In this document: positions 1-5,577 of the stretch, one piece after another
How positions within the stretch are numbered: position 1 is the first letter of the stretch
Layout of the letters: each line of letters opens with the position of its first letter
Source: Dehalococcoidia bacterium
Lineage (GTDB): Bacteria; Chloroflexota; Dehalococcoidia; UBA6926
NCBI GenBank assembly: GCA_012271225.1
Contig: JAAXGS010000057.1
Span: 1 to 8,266 of the forward strand
Length of the DNA: 8,266 nucleotides
Direction: 5' to 3'
Notes under the pieces: model-generated
Database searches by the model: none
What the model was told of the DNA's origin: nothing
Seen by the model: only the letters and a program-made list of their open reading frames with translations
Translations under genes and position numbers: made by a program

Positions 1-137
1 AGCAGCAGCGCCCGGCGGACGCGGGTCACGTTCAGCGGCTCAAAGTTGCCGTTGAGAACCAGGACCGCGGAGTTGAGGACAGGGACAACGCTCTGGCGCG
101 CCGTGTCCATGACGGTGTCAGTCTCCATCCCTCTCAT
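1..137 (-). CDS. HNH endonuclease family protein, N-terminal fragment (cut by window edge)
   Basis: About 45 codons are visible before the gene leaves the window. After a variable N-terminal tail the protein reads VLVLNGNFEPLNVTRVRRAL (residues 25-44). This matches the N-terminal block of a bacterial HNH endonuclease family whose members begin with a 'vLvLN..yePLnv..vrRAl' segment; the zinc-binding and HNH motifs would lie downstream, outside the window. The start is unsure: in-frame ATGs begin at 137, 128 and 110, and none has a well-spaced Shine-Dalgarno site (AGAGGG directly abuts the ATG at 128). The gene lies 31 bases after the CvpA-family gene on the same strand, so the two may be co-transcribed. 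These stand-alone HNH proteins are widespread and mostly uncharacterised, so no substrate is assigned. Confidence 0.65.
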   Translation of the reverse strand, partial: MRGMETDTVMDTARQSVVPVLNSAVLVLNGNFEPLNVTRVRRALL

Positions 138-168
138 ACCCGTCCGATTGGTCGCATCACCCCATTAT

Positions 169-669
169 CTATGCGAGGGTGAGGGCTGACAGGTCAACCT
201 CCCCGGCAATCTGCTCAAAGATCGGGATCAGGAAATCGAAGTATGGCCGAAGCGTCGACATCTCCACAGCCAACTGAATATCCGCAGTCGTGAACGACTC
301 CAACGACCAGGTGGCGGCGGCCACGACGATGACGCCGGCGACCGCCCCAAAGGCCGCCCCGCCGGCCTTGTCCAGCCAGCCCAGCAGCAGCGCCGCCAGC
401 ACGGTCTTGAGAATGGCGGTCAGGACCCATCCCGCCAGGAAGGTGACGCCGAGAATCAGTCCGTATCCCGCCAGAGCCGCCACATTGTCATCTGTGATGT
501 AGGGGCTGACAATATCGGCAGCCGGCTCCCAGAAGAGCAGCGCGAGGATCGTTCCGACCACCACCGTCGCCAGGCTGGTCAGTGTGCGGATCAAGCCAAC
601 GCGCGCGCCCGCGACAATCGGCACCGCCACAAGTATCAGAATGAGTATGTCAAACCAGTTCCAGTTCAT
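169..669 (-). CDS. CvpA family membrane protein
   Basis: A 166-residue integral membrane protein with four predicted helices at about residues 6-21, 30-47, 64-92 and 103-122. The family signature is visible as the small-residue segment GARVGLIRTL after helix 1 (residues 21-30) and the LGWLDKAGGAAFGAVAGVI block (96-114) entering helix 4. CvpA proteins are named for colicin V production in E. coli and are linked in various bacteria to envelope or stress phenotypes; the biochemical role is not settled. The length is normal for the family. A GGGAG ribosome site (complement of 675-679) lies 5 bases before the ATG. The gene is divergent from cmk across 77 bases and is followed by the HNH gene after 31 bases. 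The final helix is followed by an amphipathic tail (about 130-166). The family call is strong; the function is open. Confidence 0.85.
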   Translation of the reverse strand: MNWNWFDILILILVAVPIVAGARVGLIRTLTSLATVVVGTILALLFWEPAADIVSPYITDDNVAALAGYGLILGVTFLAGWVLTAILKTVLAALLLGWLDKAGGAAFGAVAGVIVVAAATWSLESFTTADIQLAVEMSTLRPYFDFLIPIFEQIAGEVDLSALTLA

Positions 670-730
670 CTCTGCTCCCAGTATCGCACGTCATTGGCGT
701 TCAGACGCGCGTTCCTTCGGTCGGCGCGGC

Positions 731-746
731 GGGGAGGGAGGGAGAA
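731..746 (+). promoter_or_regulatory. Repeated GGGA ribosome-binding tract before cmk
   Basis: The purine tract GGGGAGGGAGGGAGAA contains three tandem GGGA units, giving several possible Shine-Dalgarno registers. GGAG at 737-740 is 6 bases before the GTG at 747. GGAG at 741-744 is 11 bases before the ATG at 756. The first spacing favours the GTG start, but the tract does not exclude the ATG. The remainder of the 670-746 gap shows no convincing -35/-10 pair on either strand. Confidence 0.5.
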
Positions 747-1418
747 GTGGATGACATGACGCCCCGGGGACCAATCGCGCTGGACGGGCCGGTCGCATCC
801 GGCAAGTCGACCGTCGGTCTGGGCATCGCTCGCAGGCTTGGCTGGACGTTCATCGATACAGGTCTACTCTATCGCGTCGTCGGGCTGTTGGCGCTGCGCA
901 TCGAGCCGCCGGCACGGAGTGATGAGAGCCTTGAGCGGATTGCCGTGGAGGCGGAGATGCGCATTGACAGCATGAGTGTACATGTGAACGGGGAGGACGT
1001 GACCGCCCTCATCCACTCTGCGGAGGTGGCGCAGATGGCCTCCCGCGTCGCGGAACTGTCCCCCGTGCGGCGCGCGCTTGTCACAAAGCAACGGGAGATG
1101 GCCGCGCAGGCGGGCGGCAGCGTGGTCATGGCAGGGCGGGATATTGGCACGGTGGTGCTGCGGGACGCGCCGATCAAAATCTATCTCGACGCCTCTCCGG
1201 AGGCCCGTGCCGGGAGACGGTTTGCGGAAGAACACGCGCGGGGAACGCCGCGGACATTCACGGATGTTCTGGCCGATTTGCGGGAACGCGATCGACGGGA
1301 CGCGGAGCGGGCCGATTCTCCCCTTCGTCCGGCCCCGGATGCGCGCCGCCTCGTCACGGATTCCCTGAGCGTGGAGCAGGTCATCGACCGTGTCCTTGAC
1401 CACGTCCGCGGGAACTGA
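747..1418 (+). CDS. cmk: Cytidylate kinase (CMP/dCMP kinase)
   Basis: A cytosolic enzyme that transfers phosphate from ATP to CMP or dCMP, giving CDP/dCDP and recycling nucleotides from RNA and phospholipid turnover. At 223 residues it has the usual length. The P-loop is GPVASGKST (14-22). The CMP-site segment reads DTGLLYR (37-43), where the commonest form is DTGAMYR. The nucleotide-binding core motif GRDIGTVV (130-137) and the lid/arginine region RDRRDAERADSPL (181-193) are intact. Start choice: GTG at 747 with a well-spaced GGAG; ATG at 756 would remove only three residues and keep the fold. The gene stands alone on the plus strand, divergent from the CvpA-family gene and convergent with the cysteine desulfurase. 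In many bacteria cmk neighbours rpsA or aroA; neither is visible here. Confidence 0.95.
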   Translation: MDDMTPRGPIALDGPVASGKSTVGLGIARRLGWTFIDTGLLYRVVGLLALRIEPPARSDESLERIAVEAEMRIDSMSVHVNGEDVTALIHSAEVAQMASRVAELSPVRRALVTKQREMAAQAGGSVVMAGRDIGTVVLRDAPIKIYLDASPEARAGRRFAEEHARGTPRTFTDVLADLRERDRRDAERADSPLRPAPDARRLVTDSLSVEQVIDRVLDHVRGN

Positions 1419-1425
1419 CGGCGCG

Positions 1426-1441
1426 GAACGGGCGTCCGTTC
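1426..1441. terminator. Small hairpin between convergent genes, possible weak terminator
   Basis: A perfect inverted repeat, GAACGG / CCGTTC with a 4-base GCGT loop, lies 8 bases after the cmk stop inside the 43-base gap shared with the convergent cysteine desulfurase gene. Its position would suit a bidirectional terminator. No T-run follows on either strand and the stem is only 6 base pairs, so intrinsic termination is doubtful and chance pairing in GC-rich DNA is possible. Confidence 0.25.
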
Positions 1442-1461
1442 TCCGGCGTCGAGCGCCCCGC

Positions 1462-2655
1462 CTAATCCCGCGCACGCCGCGCCCCCGCAAGGCCGCGCAC
1501 ACGCCGGATGATCTGCGGAAGAACCTCCAGCACCCGGTCGATCTCCTCGCCCGTGTTGTTGCGCCCAAGCGTCAGTCGCAGGCTGTTTCTGGCAAGCTCA
1601 TGCGGCTTGCCCATGGCGGTGAGGACGTGCGAGGGATCGATGGAGCCCGATGTGCAGGCGCTGCCGGATGATGCCGCAATCCCCGCAATGTCCAGGTTGA
1701 TCAGGACGGACTCAATCTCGACGCCGGAGAAGGAGACGTTCACGTTGTTGGCCAAACGGCGGGGATCACTCAGCGGCGGGCCGTTCAGATGAGCGTCAGG
1801 AATGGCGGCAAGGATGCCCTGCCCCAACCGCGCGGCAAGCCGCGCGACGTGAGGAACGACCGCCGCGCGTTCCCGCTCCGCCATCTCAAGCGCGCAGCCC
1901 GCGCCAACAATTCCGGCGGTGTTCTCCGTTCCGGCGCGTCGGTTGCGCTCCTGGCTGCCGCCCATCGTCTGCGCCTGAAAGGGGGCGTCGCGGTCCAGGA
2001 ACAGGACGCCGACACCCTTGGGGCCATGAAACTTGTGGGCGGAGAGGCTCATCATGTCCACACCCAGCGCGCGCGTGTCCAGGCTGAGCAGGCCGGCGGC
2101 CTGCACGGCGTCCGTATGAAAGACAATCCGCCGGCCCTGAGCCTTTTCCGCCTCCCGGACGGCGGCGGCAATCTCCGGGATCGGCTGAATCGTCCCCGTC
2201 TCATTGTTGGCGAGCATGATGGTGACAACCGTCGTCTCAGGCGTGATGGCCGCGGCAACCTGCTCCGGGGAGACGAATCCCTCGCCGTCCGGCTGTAGAT
2301 ACGTGACGTCGAATCCGGCGTTGCGCTCCAGCCACTCACAGGTGTGGATGACGGCATGATGCTCAGCGGCAGAGGTGATGATGTGGCTCCCCTGCCCCCT
2401 CAACGCATAGGCCGCGCCGCGGATGGCGATGTTGTCTGAATCCGTGCCTCCGGCCGTGAAGACAATGTCGCCATTGCGCGCGTTCAGCGCCGCGGCAACC
2501 CGGTCACGGGCGGCATCGACGGCGCGGGCGGCATCCTGCCCAAGCCCGTAGATGCTTGACGGGTTGCCGTACGCGGAGGAGAAGTGCGGCAGCATGGCCT
2601 CCACAACACGCGGATCACCAGGGGTGGTGGCCGCGTGATCAAGGTAGATCGTCAT
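1462..2655 (-). CDS. Cysteine desulfurase, IscS/NifS type
   Basis: A PLP enzyme that converts L-cysteine to L-alanine and leaves a persulfide on its active-site cysteine, which feeds Fe-S cluster assembly and tRNA thiolation. The 397 residues fit the class-V aminotransferase fold. They begin with the typical YLDHAATTP (4-12). PLP-site residues are seen in GGTDSDN (69-75), EHHAV (98-102, with stacking His99/His100), NNETG (150-154), TDAVQ (181-185) and SLSAHKFHGPKG (203-214, Schiff-base Lys208). The catalytic Cys334 sits in SSGSACTSG, the long mobile loop of IscS/NifS (group I) enzymes, which distinguishes it from SufS. No IscU, IscR or mnmA lies in the window, so the sulfur acceptor cannot be named; NifS, IscS or a dedicated NadA-maturing desulfurase are all possible. 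The start codon has GGAGG about 14 bases upstream, too far for optimal use; see the leader ORF overlapping the start. The gene is convergent with cmk and lies downstream of nadE in the same direction. Confidence 0.95.
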   Translation of the reverse strand: MTIYLDHAATTPGDPRVVEAMLPHFSSAYGNPSSIYGLGQDAARAVDAARDRVAAALNARNGDIVFTAGGTDSDNIAIRGAAYALRGQGSHIITSAAEHHAVIHTCEWLERNAGFDVTYLQPDGEGFVSPEQVAAAITPETTVVTIMLANNETGTIQPIPEIAAAVREAEKAQGRRIVFHTDAVQAAGLLSLDTRALGVDMMSLSAHKFHGPKGVGVLFLDRDAPFQAQTMGGSQERNRRAGTENTAGIVGAGCALEMAERERAAVVPHVARLAARLGQGILAAIPDAHLNGPPLSDPRRLANNVNVSFSGVEIESVLINLDIAGIAASSGSACTSGSIDPSHVLTAMGKPHELARNSLRLTLGRNNTGEEIDRVLEVLPQIIRRVRGLAGARRARD

Positions 2656-2720
2656 GGCGCCGTCGTGATCCCTCCTGCCGTTGGCGAGCTCTGTTCTGCC
2701 CTGTATGACCCCGGGCCCAT
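2652..2720 (-). CDS. Possible 22-residue leader peptide overlapping the cysteine desulfurase start
   Basis: A short frame runs from ATG (complement of 2718-2720) to a TGA that overlaps the desulfurase ATG by four bases (ATGA). A GGAG sequence (complement of 2729-2732) stands 8 bases before its ATG, which is good spacing, whereas the desulfurase itself lacks a close ribosome site. This layout would couple desulfurase translation to the leader. The peptide is MGPGSYRAEQ followed by SSPTAGGITTAP: no cysteine, no membrane segment, no known family. Coding is inferred only from the arrangement; a chance open frame in GC-rich DNA is a real alternative. The same frame stays open back to a GTG at 2843, upstream of the -10-like box, which seems less likely as a start. 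Confidence 0.3.
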   Translation of the reverse strand: MGPGSYRAEQSSPTAGGITTAP

Positions 2721-2742
2721 ATGTGTTGCTCCGCCCAATGAT

Positions 2743-2755
2743 GAACGTATCGTTC
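2743..2755. repeat. 13-base inverted repeat GAACG-tat-CGTTC in the desulfurase leader
   Basis: Perfect 5-base arms flank a 3-base centre, about 55-70 bases downstream of the -10-like box at 2811-2816 and 88 bases upstream of the desulfurase start. It could be a small operator or an RNA hairpin in the leader. The arms are short and no second copy was found nearby, so regulator binding is only a possibility. Confidence 0.25.
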
Positions 2756-2810
2756 TGCCGGCGCTGCCCGGTTCCTCCGATCGATACCCTGCGCGCCGGT
2801 GGTCAGTGAC

Positions 2811-2816
2811 AGTATA
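2811..2816 (-). promoter_or_regulatory. -10-like box (TATACT) upstream of cysteine desulfurase
   Basis: On the minus strand the box reads TATACT within CTATACTG, the same octamer as the box before nadE. No good -35 hexamer lies 16-18 bases upstream. If used, transcription would begin near 2804 and give a leader of about 150 bases before the desulfurase ATG. This would make the desulfurase independent of, or additional to, read-through from nadE. Confidence 0.35.
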
Positions 2817-2897
2817 GAGAGGTTGCCCGCCACCCCGCGCCACGTGTGGGCGTGGAGAGGGTGACGGAGAGGGGGTTCTCCCAGCCCGTGGCGGGAC

Positions 2898-4643
2898 TTA
2901 CGGTTTGTAGTGGTTGACGATGGGCAGGCGGCGGTCCTTGCCAAAGGCCCGTTCCGTGATCTTGATGCCGGGCGCGGCCTGCCGCCGCTTGTACTCGCTC
3001 CGATCCACCAGCGTGACCACGCGCTCAACCACATCCCGCGCAAAGCCAAGACGGTTGATCATCTCATCCGGTGAGCAATCGCGCTCAACATACGCCTCAA
3101 GCACCGGATCGAGGATGTCATACGGCGGGAGCGAGTCCTCATCCAACTGATTCTCCCGCAGCTCCGCCGTCGGGGGGCGCTCGATAATCGCCTGCGGAAT
3201 GATGTCACGCCCCGCCCGTCCGTTCCGCCATCGGCAGAGCTCATAGACCAGCGTTTTGGGCACGTCCTTGATCACGGCGAACCCGCCCGCCATGTCGCCG
3301 TACAGCGTGGCGTAGCCCGTCGCATACTCGCTCTTGTTGCCCGTGGCGAGGACGATGCGGCCAAACTTGTTGGAGACGGCCATCAACAGGTTGCCACGCG
3401 TCCGCGCCTGAATGTTCTCCTCCGCGACCCCCTCCTCCGTGCCGGCGAACAGTCCGGCCAGGCCAGCCCTGAAAGCGGACGTTATCCCCTCAATGGGCAT
3501 CACCTCAAACTCGATGCCCAGGTTGTTGGCCAGCGTTCGCGCATCACTCACGCTGCGATCCGCCGTGTAGCGAGAGGGCATTGAGACTCCCAGAACGTTC
3601 TCCGCGCCCAGGGCATCAGCGGCGATTGCCGCCGTGAGCGCGGAGTCGATCCCCCCGGAGAGTCCGATGACCGCCGTGGAGAACCCGCTTTTCCGGACGT
3701 AATCGCGCGTGCCCAGAACGAGGGCGTGATACACCTCCTCCACGCTGCCCATGGGCGGGGAGACGCGCGCGCGGCGCAGGGGCTCATGCGCCGCCGGCGG
3801 GAGCGCCGAACTCACGTCCCGCGCCTCCGCGCGGGCCCAGCGCGCAATTGCCGGGTCCGCCCTGTCGAGTGAGACGGTCTGCTCCACGGCAACCGACTCG
3901 TTCACCGGCAGATCGGCAACGATGAAATCCTCTTCGAACTGGCGGCCGGTCGCGACGGTCTCTCCCCGTGGGTCAAGGATCATGCTCGCGCCGTCAAAAA
4001 CCAGTTCATCCTGGCCGCCGACCATGTTGACGTAGCAGAGGAAGACACCGTTGCGGGCCGCGCGCTCACGCAGCATTCCGGCGCGGACCTTTCCCTTGCC
4101 CCGATAATAGGGGGAGCCGTTGATGTTGATGATGGCCTGCGCTCCCGCCGCGCGCTGAACGACCGTGGGCCCCGCCTCCATCCAGATGTCCTCACAGATG
4201 TTCACCCCCATGCGGACGCCGCCGATTTCATAGACCGGGCATCGGTTGCCGGAGGCAAAGTAGCGCTCCTCATCAAAGACGCTGTAGTTGGGGAGGAATA
4301 TCTTGCGGTAGACGTCAATCAGCGCGCCATCATGGATAACGGCGGCGGCGTTGTAGATGGACCGAGCGCCCACGCCGTCCCGGACACGCTCCGGATATCC
4401 CACCGTGACCGTGATTCCGGCGGATGCCTCAGTAATCTGCCGCAGGGCCTCCTCTGCGGTGTCCAGAAACGAGTCCTTGTAGAGCAGGTCCTCCGGCGGA
4501 TAGCCGGTGACGCACAGCTCCGGAAACGCGACGATATGCGCCTGCGCGTCCACAGCGCGGCGAATGTTCTCCACAATCAGACGGGTGTTCCCCGGAATAT
4601 CGCCAACGGTGGGGTTGATCTGCGCCAGGGCGACCCGCAGCAT
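2898..4643 (-). CDS. nadE: Glutamine-dependent NAD+ synthetase
   Basis: A cytosolic two-domain enzyme that makes NAD+ from deamido-NAD+ with ATP, using ammonia released from glutamine. Numbering from the chosen start (581 residues), the N-terminal nitrilase-type glutaminase carries the triad Glu42 (FPELC), Lys114 (YRKIFLPN) and Cys150 (NICEDIW). The C-terminal synthetase has the PP-loop SGGIDS (329-334), TGNKSE (434-439) and the C-terminal YKRRQAAPGIK block (551-561). An in-frame ATG at 4700 would add 19 hydrophilic residues. I prefer 4643 because GGGGAGAG lies just before it, the family usually begins right before the 'LRVALAQINP' strand, and a -10-like box (4706-4711) would place the transcript start at or inside the longer version. 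The gene lies 242 bases upstream of the cysteine desulfurase in the same direction and is divergent from the lipoprotein gene. Confidence 0.95.
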   Translation of the reverse strand: MLRVALAQINPTVGDIPGNTRLIVENIRRAVDAQAHIVAFPELCVTGYPPEDLLYKDSFLDTAEEALRQITEASAGITVTVGYPERVRDGVGARSIYNAAAVIHDGALIDVYRKIFLPNYSVFDEERYFASGNRCPVYEIGGVRMGVNICEDIWMEAGPTVVQRAAGAQAIININGSPYYRGKGKVRAGMLRERAARNGVFLCYVNMVGGQDELVFDGASMILDPRGETVATGRQFEEDFIVADLPVNESVAVEQTVSLDRADPAIARWARAEARDVSSALPPAAHEPLRRARVSPPMGSVEEVYHALVLGTRDYVRKSGFSTAVIGLSGGIDSALTAAIAADALGAENVLGVSMPSRYTADRSVSDARTLANNLGIEFEVMPIEGITSAFRAGLAGLFAGTEEGVAEENIQARTRGNLLMAVSNKFGRIVLATGNKSEYATGYATLYGDMAGGFAVIKDVPKTLVYELCRWRNGRAGRDIIPQAIIERPPTAELRENQLDEDSLPPYDILDPVLEAYVERDCSPDEMINRLGFARDVVERVVTLVDRSEYKRRQAAPGIKITERAFGKDRRLPIVNHYKP

Positions 4644-4705
4644 TCTCTCCCCGGCGGCGTCATTGGTGTTCCGGTTGGCGTGGTCCCCCTCAGCAATCAT
4701 TGCCC

Positions 4706-4711
4706 AGTATA
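4706..4711 (-). promoter_or_regulatory. -10-like box (TATACT) for nadE
   Basis: The minus strand reads GACTATACTGGGCA directly before the upstream ATG at 4700. A transcript starting about 7 bases after this box would begin near 4699, leaving a leader of about 55 bases to the ATG at 4643. No clear -35 hexamer is present at 16-18 bases. It shares the octamer CTATACTG with the box before the desulfurase. Confidence 0.35.
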
Positions 4712-4744
4712 GTCATCGGCTGGCACGGAACGGGGATTTGTCCG

Positions 4745-4750
4745 TATGAT
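4745..4750 (+). promoter_or_regulatory. -10-like box (TATGAT) for the lipoprotein gene
   Basis: TATGAT matches five of six consensus positions. A weak -35 candidate, CTGGCA at 4720-4725 (four of six), is 19 bases upstream, slightly long. Predicted transcription would begin near 4757, leaving a leader of about 43 bases before the GTG at 4800. The site lies in the 99-base divergent gap, close to the opposing nadE box. Confidence 0.3.
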
Positions 4751-4799
4751 TGAAGCATCACGAATGATCGATCCCGCCGCCGGCAGTGGCGCATGAACT

Positions 4800-5543
4800 G
4801 TGACGAATCTCCATCAAGATCGCGCCCTTGCAGTGCCGTACCGCGCCTCCGCCGCGCTGACAACGGTTCTGAGCCTGTTGGCAATCCTGATCGGCGGCTG
4901 CTTCGGCGCAAACAATGAGCCAGCGGCGACCGCTCCAGCGGCAACCCCTGTGGCGACGGCCGTAGAGGCGACGCCAACCGCAACGCCAACACCGGCGCCT
5001 CCCTCCCCGTCCGCGCCCACTCCGGAGCCGGAGGATTGGTGGATCGTCGCCGCAACCACATGGGATGATGCGTTTGAGATCACCCTGGAGATCTACGGCC
5101 CCTCCACAATCACGGATCAGACCGCGCTGCGGGCGCGCTCACGCGTGACAAACGTCTCCGATGAGCCTGCGGCGTATGTGCGGTGGAGTCAGCATGATCC
5201 GGCGGTGCCGATGTGGATTGTCCTGCCCCACGCCGCGCCGACGGGTTCAGAGCGGCCGGCCCTCCGACTCATCCACCTGCTGTCTGAGGATGATGACCTG
5301 TCAAACGCGCTGGCTTTTCCGGAGGTCAAGCGGGACACGCTTGATCCGGGCGGAGTCATTGAGCGGGAGGTCTCCTGGGACCTGACCGTGCGGGCCGATA
5401 CCCCGATGGGACGCGGGCACGCCGCCGATGATGTCTACACCCTGCGCGCGGACTTTTACTCTGACGGTCCGCAGGCGTATCCGGGCCGGCCGGACGTTTC
5501 CTTGACGTTCCCGATCACGCTCTCACGCGGCATTCGGGGCTGA
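4800..5543 (+). CDS. Predicted lipoprotein of unknown function with Ig-like C-terminal region
   Basis: A 247-residue protein with a lipoprotein signal peptide: a hydrophobic stretch at about 18-32 ends in the lipobox LIGGC with Cys34 as the lipidated residue. A low-complexity Ala/Pro/Thr spacer (about 41-78) follows, a design common in Chloroflexota surface lipoproteins. The remainder (79-247) looks like a beta-sandwich: alternating hydrophobic strands, an 'RVTNVSDEPAAYVRWS' segment (115-130) and 'TLDPGGVIEREVSWDL' (180-195). These recall the BsuPI/intracellular proteinase inhibitor or similar Ig-like fold, but that is only a resemblance in strand pattern. No catalytic motif is seen. The GTG start at 4800 has no strong ribosome site; GTG at 4833 would give a shorter signal peptide of 23 residues. 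The gene is monocistronic: divergent from nadE and convergent with the FAD oxidase. The lipoprotein call is strong, the function unknown. Confidence 0.8.
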   Translation: MTNLHQDRALAVPYRASAALTTVLSLLAILIGGCFGANNEPAATAPAATPVATAVEATPTATPTPAPPSPSAPTPEPEDWWIVAATTWDDAFEITLEIYGPSTITDQTALRARSRVTNVSDEPAAYVRWSQHDPAVPMWIVLPHAAPTGSERPALRLIHLLSEDDDLSNALAFPEVKRDTLDPGGVIEREVSWDLTVRADTPMGRGHAADDVYTLRADFYSDGPQAYPGRPDVSLTFPITLSRGIRG

Positions 5544-5547
5544 CAGA

Positions 5548-5575
5548 GCGCCCGCCCTACCGGACGCGCCCGCCC
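5548..5575. repeat. 10-base direct repeat between convergent genes
   Basis: GCGCCCGCCC occurs at 5548-5557 and again at 5566-5575, 8 bases apart, filling almost the entire 34-base gap between the lipoprotein and FAD oxidase stop codons. Short GAGCG/CGCTC arms at 5546-5550 and 5575-5579 could pair weakly. There is no T-run, so a terminator role is not supported. The repeat may be simple GC-rich slippage. Confidence 0.35.
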
Positions 5576-5577
5576 GC

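Noticed and set aside
727..746. Possible G-quadruplex before cmk
   Set aside because: Only three runs of three or more G are present, so a standard three-tier quadruplex cannot form. The tract is better explained as a ribosome-binding region.
864..1568. Open frame of 234 codons on the minus strand across cmk and the desulfurase end
   Set aside because: Arginine-rich low-complexity translation with no family resemblance, and it overlaps two well-supported genes.
4766..4773. GATCGATC palindrome in the divergent promoter region, with a similar CGATCGAT at 2779-2786
   Set aside because: Short self-complementary words of this kind are expected by chance, and the flanks share no further similarity.
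4793..4795. ATG seven bases before the lipoprotein GTG as an alternative start
   Set aside because: It is in a different frame, and that frame gives no signal peptide or recognisable protein.
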